Shown in pieces: positions 1-5,969 of a DNA stretch of 7,518 bases (its first letter is position 1; every line of letters starts with the position of its first letter). The stretch lies in assembly GCA_003562535.1 (NCBI GenBank), contig PWUP01000115.1, forward strand, positions 1 through 7,518, in the 5' to 3' direction. The translations under genes were made by a program, and so were the position numbers. The notes beneath the pieces were generated by a model. That model ran no database searches and was not told where the DNA came from. It saw only the letters and a list, made by a program, of their open reading frames with translations. This DNA is from Gammaproteobacteria bacterium. GTDB taxonomy: Bacteria; Pseudomonadota; Gammaproteobacteria; Competibacterales; Competibacteraceae.

Positions 1-95
1 CCACAGGTCAATTGTCTAGGTCACATTTGTTTAAAAAATCTCGCCGCAATATTGCGCGGATTAATATGATTCTTGCGGAGAAACAGCGCTCATGA
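1..95 (+). CDS. rpmC: 50S ribosomal protein L29, C-terminal fragment (5' end outside window)
   Basis: Reading in the frame that begins at base 3, about 30 codons lead to a TGA at 93-95. The peptide starts TGQLSRSH and continues with KKSRRNIARINMILAEK. This matches the C-terminal helix of L29, where the family has TGQLxxxH followed by a basic RRxIARIxTxLxEK segment. L29 is a small helical hairpin protein of the large subunit near the exit of the peptide tunnel, where it helps form the docking site for exported-chain factors. Only the last half of the protein lies in the window. The stop overlaps the start of rpsQ in an ATGA arrangement, and rpmC-rpsQ is the usual order at the end of the S10 operon. 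The segment is too short for ORF finders that need a start codon, but the match is clear. Confidence 0.93.
   Translation, partial: TGQLSRSHLFKKSRRNIARINMILAEKQRS
77..80 (+). promoter_or_regulatory. Shine-Dalgarno sequence for rpsQ, inside rpmC
   Basis: GGAG lies 11 nt before the ATG at 92 and 14 nt before the adjacent ATG at 95. No comparable purine-rich site precedes the third possible start at 110, which has only a GAG at 101-103. This favours the start at 92, coupled to termination of rpmC. Confidence 0.55.
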
Positions 96-403
96 TGACT
101 GAGCACGAAATGAGTACACCGACTACTCCACCCAGTGCAGATGCACATACACCGTCTGCAGCGCGCAGTGTTGTCGGTCAAGTCAGCAGCAACCGTATGG
201 ATAAGACCATTACGGTGATTATTGAGCGTATAGAGCGGCACCCGCTGTACGGCAAATATGTGCGCCGACGCACTAAATTACACGCTCATGATGAACATAA
301 CCAATGCCAAATCGGCGATACGGTCATCGTAGAACAATGCCGGCCATTATCGAAAACCAAATTCTGGCGCTTAGTTGAAATTGTTGAGAAAGCACAGCGC
401 TGA
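92..403 (+). CDS. rpsQ: 30S ribosomal protein S17 with N-terminal extension
   Basis: S17 is an OB-fold protein that binds 16S rRNA early in assembly of the small-subunit body. The core, from about residue 25 on, follows E. coli S17 closely: VGQVSSNRMDKT, RHPLYGKYVRRRTKLHAHDE (residues 49-68), IGDTV and CRPLSKTKFW (83-92). The protein is 103 residues long against about 84 in E. coli. The difference lies at the N-terminus, where residues 1-25 are rich in Thr, Pro, Ser and Ala and have no recalled counterpart. Possible starts are ATG at 92, 95 or 110. I chose 92 because of the GGAG at 77-80 and the ATGA overlap with rpmC. Even the 110 start leaves an extension of about 13 residues, and no ATG, GTG or TTG codon lies in frame between 113 and 166. 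It is the last gene of the S10 operon in the usual arrangement. Identity is certain; the exact start is less so. Confidence 0.97.
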   Translation: MMTEHEMSTPTTPPSADAHTPSAARSVVGQVSSNRMDKTITVIIERIERHPLYGKYVRRRTKLHAHDEHNQCQIGDTVIVEQCRPLSKTKFWRLVEIVEKAQR

Positions 404-467
404 TTGTGGGTCGCTGAGACGGGCTAGGGCATGATGTCAACGGATAAAAAGTAATCAGGGTAACAGC
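404..467 (+). other. rpsQ-rplN intergenic gap (S10/spc operon boundary)
   Basis: This 64-nt gap is where the E. coli spc promoter lies. I see no convincing sigma70 promoter. TTGAGA at 384-389 (inside rpsQ) has no -10-like hexamer at 16-18 nt spacing. CATGAT (430-435) and GATAAA (443-448) lack a -35 box. No hairpin followed by a T-run is present either. The only clear signal is the AGGG at 457-460, 7 nt before the rplN start, which is its ribosome binding site. The cluster may be read through here. Confidence 0.4.
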
Positions 468-836
468 ATGATTCAAATGCAGACAGTTTTAAATGTGGCC
501 GATAACAGCGGTGCCCGTCGTTTGATGTGTATCAAAGTGCTTGGCGGTTCACATCGGCGCTACGCCAAAATTGGCGATGTCATTAAAGTCAGTGTTAAAG
601 AAGCTATTCCTCGTGGTCGGGTTAAAAAGGGTGAAGTTTATAATGCCGTGGTTGTGCGCACCCGCAAGGGGGTGCGCCGCCCGGACGGATCTCTTGTCCG
701 ATTCGATGGTAACGCGGCGGTATTGCTTAACAATAAATTAGAGCCTATCGGTACCCGTATTTTTGGTCCGGTAACCCGTGAGTTACGCACGGAACGGTTT
801 ATGAAGATTATTTCTTTGGCACCGGAAGTCCTGTGA
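468..836 (+). CDS. rplN: 50S ribosomal protein L14
   Basis: L14 is a beta-barrel protein of the large subunit that contacts 23S rRNA and forms an intersubunit bridge next to L19; it is also the landing site of the silencing factor RsfS. The 122 residues match E. coli L14 (123) along the whole length: the N-terminal MIQMQTVLNVADNSGARR, CIKVLGGSHRRYA (21-33), KEAIPRGRVKKGEV (44-57), RKGVRRPDGS (66-75) and the C-terminal GTRIFGPVTREL and MKIISLAPEVL. One residue is missing relative to E. coli near position 91, in a variable loop. The ATG is preceded by AGGG at 7 nt. It is the first gene of the spc operon in E. coli order. Nothing is odd about it. Confidence 0.98.
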   Translation: MIQMQTVLNVADNSGARRLMCIKVLGGSHRRYAKIGDVIKVSVKEAIPRGRVKKGEVYNAVVVRTRKGVRRPDGSLVRFDGNAAVLLNNKLEPIGTRIFGPVTRELRTERFMKIISLAPEVL

Positions 837-881
837 TCCAAGCTTGGGTGCGATGGCCTGTGAGTAAGTGGAAGGGTAATA

Positions 882-1199
882 ATGCGTAGAATTCGTAAAG
901 GTGACGATGTGATCGTCATTGCTGGGCGAGACCGCGGTCGGCGTGGTAACGTGGTGCGGGTGCTTGATGCGGATCGTGTCATTGTGGACAACGTCCACAT
1001 GATCAAGCGACATACCAAACCCAACCCCGCACGCAATCAGCCGGGTGGAATCATCGAGAAAGAAGCACCGATTCATGTTTCTAATGTCATGTTATACAAC
1101 CCGATGACTGAAAAAGGTGATCGAGTAGGCTTCCGTGTGCTCGAAGATGGGCGCAAAGTGCGCTACTTCAAATCCAATAATGAAGTTGTCGACGTATAA
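882..1199 (+). CDS. rplX: 50S ribosomal protein L24
   Basis: L24 is one of the two proteins that start large-subunit assembly, binding the 5' end of 23S rRNA, and it sits at the tunnel exit. The 105-residue product begins with a KOW-type segment, RKGDDVIVIAGRDRGRRGNV (residues 5-24). It continues with the family features RNQPGGIIEKEAPIHVSNV (51-69) and, near the C-terminus, DRVGFR and VRYFKSN. The length matches E. coli L24 (104). AAGGG at 872-876 precedes the start by 5-6 nt. It sits 45 nt after rplN and 11 nt before rplE, in the normal spc order. The arginine-rich composition is usual for a rRNA-binding protein. Confidence 0.98.
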   Translation: MRRIRKGDDVIVIAGRDRGRRGNVVRVLDADRVIVDNVHMIKRHTKPNPARNQPGGIIEKEAPIHVSNVMLYNPMTEKGDRVGFRVLEDGRKVRYFKSNNEVVDV

Positions 1200-1210
1200 A
1201 GGGCATCATT

Positions 1211-1750
1211 ATGGCACGATTAAAACAGCACTATTTAAGCACAGTGATGCCGCAATTGCGGGAACAGTTTGCCTACCAAAATGTTATGCAAATTCCCCGC
1301 ATCACTAAAATCACGTTGAATATGGGCGTGGGTGAAGCGGTTGCTGATCGTAAAATTATGGAACATGCGGTTAACGATCTGACTCAAATCTCGGGTCAAA
1401 AGCCGTTGGTGAATAATGCCCGCAAGTCTGTTGCCGGGTTTAAAATTCGTGAAGGCTGGCCGATTGGCTGTAAAGTGACTTTGCGTCGCGAACGCATGTA
1501 TGAGTTTTTAGATCGATTGATCAATGTGGCTATCCCTCGTATTCGTGATTTCCGCGGCCTGAGTGCTAAATCTTTTGATGGTCGGGGTAATTACAGCATG
1601 GGTGTGCGGGAACAGATCATCTTTCCAGAAATTGATTACGATCGTATCGACACATTACGTGGCCTAGACATCACCATCACTACCTCGGCGCCAACGGATG
1701 CCGAAGGTCGGGCGCTGTTAGCGGCGTTTAATTTCCCATTTCGTAACTGA
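1211..1750 (+). CDS. rplE: 50S ribosomal protein L5
   Basis: L5 binds 5S rRNA, and with L18 it forms the 5S ribonucleoprotein of the central protuberance; its loop contacts P-site tRNA. The product has 179 residues, the same as E. coli L5. Conserved blocks are PRITKITLNMGVGEA (29-43), ISGQKP (60-65), ARKSVAGFKIREGWPIGCKV (70-89), RDFRGLSAKSFDGRGNYSMG, EQIIFPEIDYD and the C-terminal GRALLAAFNFPFRN. Residue 93 is Arg where E. coli has Gly (LRRERM against LRGERM); I believe this occurs in other bacteria and treat it as ordinary variation. AGGG at 1200-1203, just after the rplX stop, serves as ribosome binding site. In E. coli the S8 repressor site overlaps this start; I cannot recognise that structure here. 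Confidence 0.98.
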   Translation: MARLKQHYLSTVMPQLREQFAYQNVMQIPRITKITLNMGVGEAVADRKIMEHAVNDLTQISGQKPLVNNARKSVAGFKIREGWPIGCKVTLRRERMYEFLDRLINVAIPRIRDFRGLSAKSFDGRGNYSMGVREQIIFPEIDYDRIDTLRGLDITITTSAPTDAEGRALLAAFNFPFRN

Positions 1751-1760
1751 GGATTGGTGT

Positions 1761-2063
1761 ATGGCCAAGAAAAGCATGATTAACCGTGAGCTAAAGCGTG
1801 ATCGTTTGCGCATCAGCTACGCGGCTAAACGTCAGGAACTGAAAGAACTGGTGCGCACAGCTAAAGATGAAGAACAGCGGCGCGAGGCGCAATCGCGTCT
1901 GCAGGCTTTGCCCCGCGATGCCAGCCCTGTGCGGGGTCAGCGGCGTTGTCGCTTAACTGGCCGTCCGCATGGTGTGTACCGTAAGTTCGGTTTAGGACGT
2001 ACTAAACTGCGCGAATTAGCCATGCGCGGTGATATACCCGGTTTGCGCAAGTCAAGCTGGTAA
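1761..2063 (+). CDS. rpsN: 30S ribosomal protein S14, zinc-independent (C-) type
   Basis: S14 is a late-assembling protein of the small-subunit head, next to S3, S10 and S19. The 100-residue length matches the long form (E. coli 101), not the 61-residue zinc form. The only cysteine is C63, so the two CxxC pairs of the zinc form are absent. Conserved parts are LQALPRDASPVR (48-58), the signature CRLTGRPHGVYRKFGLGR (63-80) and the C-terminal MRGDIPGLRKSSW. The start is 10 nt after rplE, and GAGGA overlapping the rplE stop is its ribosome binding site. Position between rplE and rpsH is the standard one. Confidence 0.98.
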   Translation: MAKKSMINRELKRDRLRISYAAKRQELKELVRTAKDEEQRREAQSRLQALPRDASPVRGQRRCRLTGRPHGVYRKFGLGRTKLRELAMRGDIPGLRKSSW

Positions 2064-2085
2064 TGATTTCAACACACAGATTCCT

Positions 2086-2091
2086 AGAGGG
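2086..2091 (+). promoter_or_regulatory. Shine-Dalgarno sequence that sets the rpsH start
   Basis: AGAGGG lies 12 nt before the ATG at 2104 and 18 nt before the in-frame ATG at 2110. It excludes the longer reading that would begin upstream at 2029 inside rpsN. The spacing to 2104 is on the long side. Confidence 0.6.
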
Positions 2092-2103
2092 ATATCGTTA
2101 CTT

Positions 2104-2499
2104 ATGAGTATGACTGATCCTATCGCTGATATGCTGACGCGGATACGCAATGCACAAGCGGTGTCGAAAGCGCATGTTGCCATGCCTTCGTCCAAATTAA
2201 AATTATCCATTGCAAAAACCTTGCAGGATGAAGGTTATATTGAATCTTATCGCGTTACCGAAGTAGATTCCAAGCCGACTTTAGTGATTGATCTCAAATA
2301 TTATCAGGGGCAACCCGTTATTGAGTTAATTCAGCGCGTCAGTCGCCCAGGTTTGCGCGTGTTTAAAGGTAAGGATGAGCTGCCAAGTGTTCGCGGCGGT
2401 CTGGGTATCGCCATCGTCTCCACTTCTAAAGGAGTGATGAGTGACCAAGCTGCGCGGGCAGCCGGTCATGGCGGTGAGATTCTGTGCATCGTCGCTTGA
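2104..2499 (+). CDS. rpsH: 30S ribosomal protein S8
   Basis: S8 binds helix 21 of 16S rRNA and organises the central domain; in E. coli it also represses the spc operon through its mRNA. The open frame extends upstream to 2029, inside rpsN. I place the start at 2104, giving 131 residues beginning MSMTDPIADMLTRIRNAQ, because this matches the E. coli N-terminus (MSMQDPIADMLTRIRNGQ, 130 residues) and follows AGAGGG at 2086-2091. Other conserved parts are MPSSKLKLSIA (27-37), RVSRPGLRVF (78-87), the KDELP block and the C-terminal signature GIAIVSTSKGVMSD (101-114), ending GGEILCIVA. The 40-nt gap to rpsN holds nothing else recognisable. Confidence 0.97.
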   Translation: MSMTDPIADMLTRIRNAQAVSKAHVAMPSSKLKLSIAKTLQDEGYIESYRVTEVDSKPTLVIDLKYYQGQPVIELIQRVSRPGLRVFKGKDELPSVRGGLGIAIVSTSKGVMSDQAARAAGHGGEILCIVA

Positions 2500-2511
2500 T
2501 GGAGTGAAGTC

Positions 2512-3045
2512 ATGTCACGTATTGCAAAACAACCGATCAATCTGCCTAAAGGCGTGGAAGTGACCTTGCAGGGTCGCCATTTAAGCATTAAAGGTCAAAA
2601 AGGCGTGTTAAACCTTGACCTCTACCCTGGAGTTTCACTCCGTCAAGATGATCAACAATTGAATATTGTTCCTCAGTCTGAACAATCGCAACACCGAGCA
2701 TTTGCTGGAACCATGCGGGCTTTAGTCCACAATATGGTGGTCGGGGTGAGCCGTGGTTTTGAGAAGCGCTTGCAGTTGGTGGGTGTCGGTTATCGGGCGC
2801 AGGTACAGGGTTCTGCTGTAAACTTAACCTTGGGGTATTCTCATCCCATTGTCTATTCAGTACCACAAGGTGTGACGGTCGAAACTCCCTCACAAACAGA
2901 GATTGTGATCCGTGGGGCGGATAAACAACAGGTTGGCCAAGTTGCGGCTAAGATCCGTGCTTTCCGTCCTCCTGAGCCTTACAAGGGCAAAGGAGTACGT
3001 TATGCCGATGAAACCATCATTATGAAAGAAGCGAAGAAGAAGTAG
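2512..3045 (+). CDS. rplF: 50S ribosomal protein L6
   Basis: L6 binds helix 97 of 23S rRNA near the sarcin-ricin loop, at the factor-binding side of the large subunit. The 177-residue length is the same as E. coli L6. Two similar alpha/beta domains can be seen, about residues 11-82 and 83-165. The first holds the MRALVHNMVVGVSRGFEKRL stretch (68-87). The second holds LVGVGYRA (89-96), LTLGYSHP (105-112) and IRGADKQ, and ends in the family signature PEPYKGKGVRY (154-164) before a lysine-rich tail. GGAG at 2501-2504 lies 7 nt before the start, giving a strong ribosome binding site. It follows rpsH by 12 nt. Confidence 0.98.
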   Translation: MSRIAKQPINLPKGVEVTLQGRHLSIKGQKGVLNLDLYPGVSLRQDDQQLNIVPQSEQSQHRAFAGTMRALVHNMVVGVSRGFEKRLQLVGVGYRAQVQGSAVNLTLGYSHPIVYSVPQGVTVETPSQTEIVIRGADKQQVGQVAAKIRAFRPPEPYKGKGVRYADETIIMKEAKKK

Positions 3046-3051
3046 GCGCAC

Positions 3052-3405
3052 ATGGACAAAAAAACATCACGGCTGCGTCGTGGACGGCGTACCCGCATGA
3101 AAATTCGTCAACTCGATGTGCATCGGCTCTGTGTGCATCGTACCCCTCGGCATATTTATGCGCAACTGATTGCACCCAGTGGGGCGCAGGTGCTGGCAGC
3201 GGCTTCCACCGTTGAGGCCACTGTACGCCAAAGTGTCAAGAGCACAGGCAATATCGAAGCGGCTAAGCGAGTGGGTCAGGCGATTGCCGAAAAAGCTAAA
3301 GCGGTTGGTATCGAGCGGGTTGCATTTGATCGCTCGGGGTTTAAATATCATGGTCGAGTCAAGGCGTTAGCCGAAGCCGCCCGTGAACACGGCTTGCAGT
3401 TCTGA
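3052..3405 (+). CDS. rplR: 50S ribosomal protein L18
   Basis: L18 binds 5S rRNA and, with L5, mounts it on the large subunit. The 117 residues equal the E. coli length. The basic N-terminus MDKKTSRLRRGRRTR is the disordered 5S-binding tail. VHRTPRHIYAQLIAP (28-42), the AASTVE motif (50-55) and the C-terminal DRSGFKYHGRV (93-103) with REHGLQF complete the match. The gene begins 6 nt after rplF and has no strong Shine-Dalgarno of its own (only AGG around the rplF stop), which suggests translational coupling to rplF; that is inference. Confidence 0.98.
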   Translation: MDKKTSRLRRGRRTRMKIRQLDVHRLCVHRTPRHIYAQLIAPSGAQVLAAASTVEATVRQSVKSTGNIEAAKRVGQAIAEKAKAVGIERVAFDRSGFKYHGRVKALAEAAREHGLQF

Positions 3406-3415
3406 GAGGTAAACC

Positions 3416-3925
3416 ATGGCGACAAGTGTGGATAGCACCCAAAACACAGATGGACTGCAAGAAAAACTCATCGCAGTCAATCGAGTAGCTAAGGTGGTCA
3501 AAGGGGGCCGGCAATTTGGCTTTACGGCGTTAACGGTGGTTGGCGATGGACAAGGTCGCGTAGGCTTTGGTTACGGTAAAGCGCGTGAAGTACCGATTGC
3601 CATTCAAAAAGCGATGGATAAAGCGCGGCGCAATATGCACACCATCGCCATTAACGGCAGTACGCTGCAATATCCGGTGATTGGCTGTCACGGTGCGGCT
3701 CGTGTGTTCATGAAGCCTGCCTCCGAAGGTACGGGCATCATCGCCGGTGGGGCGATGCGTGCTGTATTTGAAGTCTTAGGTGTCCGTGATGTATTGGCTA
3801 AATGTATCGGTTCGCGTAATCCGATCAATGTGGTACGCGCTACCCTACAAGGGTTGTCCGCTATGACGGCGGTAGATTATGTTGCCGCTAAGCGCGGCAA
3901 GCGCGTTGAAGAAATCCGAGGCTAG
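3416..3925 (+). CDS. rpsE: 30S ribosomal protein S5
   Basis: S5 sits at the back of the small subunit, helps shape the mRNA entry site and affects decoding accuracy; changes in its KGGR loop cause spectinomycin resistance in E. coli. The product has 169 residues (E. coli 167). The N-terminal dsRNA-binding-like domain runs from LQEKLIAVNRVAKVVKGGR (14-32) through FTALTVVGDGQGRVGFGYGKA (36-56). The C-terminal domain carries the FMKPASEGTGIIAGGAMRAV block (98-117), NPINVVRAT and AAKRGKRVEEI. The KGGR loop (29-32) is intact, so nothing suggests resistance. AGAGGT at 3405-3410 overlaps the rplR stop and lies 5 nt before the ATG. The first 13 residues are variable and polar, as usual for this family. 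Confidence 0.98.
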   Translation: MATSVDSTQNTDGLQEKLIAVNRVAKVVKGGRQFGFTALTVVGDGQGRVGFGYGKAREVPIAIQKAMDKARRNMHTIAINGSTLQYPVIGCHGAARVFMKPASEGTGIIAGGAMRAVFEVLGVRDVLAKCIGSRNPINVVRATLQGLSAMTAVDYVAAKRGKRVEEIRG

Positions 3926-3935
3926 AGGCTGAACC

Positions 3936-4130
3936 ATGACGGAAAAAAAGCTTAAAGTCACCTTGGTCAAAAGTCTTAATGGCCGTTTACAGTCACATAA
4001 AGCCTGTGTCCGCGGTCTCGGTTTACGCCGGATTAACCATGCGGTCATCGTTAATGATACCCCCGAGAATCGCGGTATGATTAACAAGGCTTACTACTTG
4101 CTTAAAGTCGAGGACGCTCATGCGACTTAA
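3936..4130 (+). CDS. rpmD: 50S ribosomal protein L30
   Basis: L30 is a small alpha/beta large-subunit protein. The 64 residues match E. coli L30 (59) throughout: KLKVTLVKSLNGR (5-17), then HKACVRGLGLRRINHAV (21-37), DTPENRGMIN (41-50) and LLKVED (55-60). The last few residues (AHAT) are an extra tail produced by reading on over the rplO start. The gene overlaps rplO by 11 nt, and its C-terminal codons contain the rplO ribosome binding site. It starts 10 nt after rpsE. Presence of rpmD between rpsE and rplO fits gammaproteobacteria; the gene is missing in some other lineages. Confidence 0.97.
   Translation: MTEKKLKVTLVKSLNGRLQSHKACVRGLGLRRINHAVIVNDTPENRGMINKAYYLLKVEDAHAT
4110..4113 (+). promoter_or_regulatory. 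Shine-Dalgarno sequence for rplO, inside rpmD
   Basis: GAGG within the last codons of rpmD lies 6 nt before the rplO ATG at 4120. The 11-nt overlap makes coupled translation of the two genes likely. Confidence 0.6.
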
Positions 4131-4557
4131 TACACTCAAGCCGGCAGCCGGCAGCCGACCTAATGCCAAAAGAGTAGGGCGCGGTATTGGCTCTGGTCTA
4201 GGCAAGACGTCAGGTCGCGGCCATAAAGGTCAAAAATCGCGTGCCGGTGGTTTCCATAAAGTCGGTTTTGAAGGCGGGCAAATGCCTTTGCAGCGCCGTC
4301 TGCCTAAGCGTGGATTTGTATCCGCGCAAGCCTTGCAAACGGCAGAAATTCGCCTGCACGAGTTGGCTAAAGTTCAAGCCGATATTGTTGATGTGGCAGC
4401 ACTACGCCAAGCTCGACTCATTTCGGGAACCATTCAACGGGTCAAGATTATTGCCTCCGGTGAGATCACTCAACCGGTACAGATCCGCGGTCTAGGTGTC
4501 ACCAAAGGTGCCCGAGCGGCTATTGAAGCCGCTGGTGGCCAAATTCTTGAGCACTAA
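4120..4557 (+). CDS. rplO: 50S ribosomal protein L15
   Basis: L15 is a late-assembling large-subunit protein whose long N-terminal extension threads through 23S rRNA. The 145-residue product (E. coli 144) begins MRLNTLKPAAGS and has the glycine- and basic-rich extension RVGRGIGSGLGKTSGRGHKG (18-37), then QKSRAGG, GFEGGQMPLQRRLPKRGF (49-66) and a globular domain ending in the signature GVTKGARAAIEAAGG (126-140). The start was set by the exact N-terminal match and GAGG at 6 nt. The codons for residues 7-13 contain a short 7-nt tandem repeat (4141-4157). It precedes secY by 16 nt, as in E. coli. Confidence 0.98.
   Translation: MRLNTLKPAAGSRPNAKRVGRGIGSGLGKTSGRGHKGQKSRAGGFHKVGFEGGQMPLQRRLPKRGFVSAQALQTAEIRLHELAKVQADIVDVAALRQARLISGTIQRVKIIASGEITQPVQIRGLGVTKGARAAIEAAGGQILEH
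4141..4157 (+). repeat. 7-nt tandem repeat CCGGCAG in the 5' part of rplO
   Basis: CCGGCAG occurs twice in tandem followed by CCG. The unit is not a multiple of three, so gain or loss of one copy would shift the rplO frame. It encodes PAAGSR in the variable part of the L15 N-terminus. It is most likely chance. Confidence 0.6.
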
Positions 4558-4573
4558 ATAGCAGGCTTCTCTT

Positions 4574-5908
4574 ATGGCTTCACCGTTACCGAAATTAGGC
4601 AAGATGGTGGAACTGCGTCAGCGCTTATTATTCGTGCTGGGCGCAATCGTGGTGTTTCGCATTGGTACGTTCATACCCGTACCCGGCGTACGTCCGGAAG
4701 TCATGGCGCAGTTGTTTGAACAACAACGCGGCACCATCTTGGACATGTTTAATATGTTTTCGGGTGGAGCCTTAGAGCGCTTAAGTATCATGGCGCTCGG
4801 GATTATGCCCTATATTTCAGCGGCTATCATCATGCAGTTGATGTCGCATGTCGTCCCCTCGCTCATTCAATTGCGTAAAGAGGGCAATAATGGGCGGCGT
4901 AAAATTACTCAATACACCCGCTATCTAACGGTACTCTTGGCGACCTTCCAGTCCATTGGTGTGGGCATTGCCCTGCAAGGTCAAGTGGTGGGCGGTCAGT
5001 CCGTCGTCGCCTTCACCGGCATTGCGTTCATGATCACCTGCTCGGTGTCCTTAGTCGGTGGCACCATGTTCCTGATGTGGTTGGGTGAGCAAGTGACCGA
5101 GCGGGGAATTGGCAACGGGATTTCAATTATCATCTTCGCCGGTATTGTGGCTGGATTGCCAGGGGCGCTCGGGGGAACCTTAGAGCTTGCTCGTACTGGT
5201 GAGTTGAATATTTTCTCGGTGCTGTTGATTTTAGCCTTAGCGCTGGCCGTTACCGGGTTTGTCGTGTTCATTGAACGTGGACAGCGGCGGATTACTGTCA
5301 ATTACGCCAAACGTCAGCAAGGGCGCAAAATGTATGCGGGGCAAACCAGCCATCTGCCACTCAAGCTCAATATGGCGGGTGTGATTCCACCGATTTTTGC
5401 ATCCAGCCTGATCTTATTCCCCGCCACGTTGGGTGGTTGGAGTGGTGGGGCTGAGGGTATGGAATGGTTACAGCGTCTGAGTTCTGCGATGTCGCCAGGT
5501 CAGCCGCTGTACATCATGTTTTACGCAACATTGATCATTTTCTTCTGTTTCTTCTATACGGCCTTGGTGTTCAATGCTCGGGAAACAGCAGACAATTTAA
5601 AGAAGTCCGGTGCTTTCATCCCCGGTATTCGTCCCGGTGCACAAACCGCAAGCTATATTGATAAAGTGCTTACTCGCTTGACATTTGTCGGCGCGCTCTA
5701 CATCACTGCTGTGTGTTTATTGCCTGAATTTTTAATTCTGTACTGGAACGTACCGTTTTATTTTGGGGGAACCTCATTGCTGATTATTGTGATTGTCAGC
5801 ATGGACTTTATGGCTCAAGTGCAGGCTCATCTGATGTCGCACCAGTACGATAGCCTGATGAAAAAGGCCAATCTACGCGGTATGCCAGGTGGCGGTCTGA
5901 CACGCTAA
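4574..5908 (+). CDS. secY: Protein translocase channel subunit SecY
   Basis: SecY forms the protein-conducting channel of the inner membrane with SecE and SecG; it passes unfolded chains driven by SecA and inserts membrane proteins from ribosomes. The 444 residues (E. coli 443) show ten hydrophobic segments, at roughly 17-38, 72-92, 112-135, 147-170, 180-202, 212-234, 266-288, 312-334, 367-387 and 393-415. Marks of the family are FIPVPG (33-38), MFNMFSGGALERLSIMALG in the plug region (58-76), QLRKEGNNGRRKITQYTRY, MWLGEQVTERGIGNGISI, the cytosolic FIERGQRR (232-239), NMAGVIPPIFASS and FIPGIRPG with the arginine needed for SecA-driven transport (R353). The N-terminus before segment 1 is slightly shorter than in E. 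coli. Only a weak AGG (4563-4565) precedes the start, so translation may depend on rplO. Confidence 0.98.
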   Translation: MASPLPKLGKMVELRQRLLFVLGAIVVFRIGTFIPVPGVRPEVMAQLFEQQRGTILDMFNMFSGGALERLSIMALGIMPYISAAIIMQLMSHVVPSLIQLRKEGNNGRRKITQYTRYLTVLLATFQSIGVGIALQGQVVGGQSVVAFTGIAFMITCSVSLVGGTMFLMWLGEQVTERGIGNGISIIIFAGIVAGLPGALGGTLELARTGELNIFSVLLILALALAVTGFVVFIERGQRRITVNYAKRQQGRKMYAGQTSHLPLKLNMAGVIPPIFASSLILFPATLGGWSGGAEGMEWLQRLSSAMSPGQPLYIMFYATLIIFFCFFYTALVFNARETADNLKKSGAFIPGIRPGAQTASYIDKVLTRLTFVGALYITAVCLLPEFLILYWNVPFYFGGTSLLIIVIVSMDFMAQVQAHLMSHQYDSLMKKANLRGMPGGGLTR

Positions 5909-5916
5909 CTGCGAGA

Positions 5917-5948
5917 AACCACAGTGAGGCTAGGTGCTCATTGTGGTT
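5917..5948 (+). promoter_or_regulatory. Strong hairpin between secY and rpmJ
   Basis: AACCACAGTGAG (5917-5928) can pair with CTCATTGTGGTT (5937-5948). That is 12 pairs, one of them a G-U, around an 8-nt loop. No run of T follows, so it does not look like an intrinsic terminator. The rpmJ ribosome binding site GGAG (5956-5959) lies just outside the stem and stays free. It could be an mRNA stabilising or processing element that separates secY from rpmJ expression; this role is inference. Confidence 0.55.
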
Positions 5949-5969
5949 GAGTAATGGAGATTAACTGAG

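Noticed and set aside
838..847. Palindrome CCAAGCTTGG in the rplN-rplX gap
   Set aside because: Ten bases with no loop cannot form a useful hairpin and it has no T-run; it is probably chance.
638..1036. Antisense reading frame of 132 codons across rplN and rplX
   Set aside because: It lies opposite two clearly real genes, has a composition typical of a shadow frame (rich in Arg, Thr and Ser) and resembles no known protein. The same holds for the antisense frames at 783-1076, 2588-2893, 3067-3351, 3845-4087, 4996-5301, 6422-6643 and 6728-6913.
1185..1240. S8 repressor site at the rplX-rplE junction, as in E. coli
   Set aside because: I looked for the long stem around the rplE start and found no convincing pairing; only short palindromes such as GTCGAC are present. 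A covariance search could overturn this.
1487..1489. Arg93 in L5 where E. coli has Gly
   Set aside because: The position varies between lineages and the surrounding blocks are intact; it is not a sign of a broken gene.
2029..2103. Upstream extension of the S8 frame into rpsN
   Set aside because: The 25 extra residues overlap rpsN, are not in the family, and the AGAGGG at 2086-2091 fits the start at 2104.
3686..3706. S5 segment CHGAAR differing from E. coli HTGSR
   Set aside because: HGAAR is, as I recall, the common form in many bacteria, so E. coli is the exception here.
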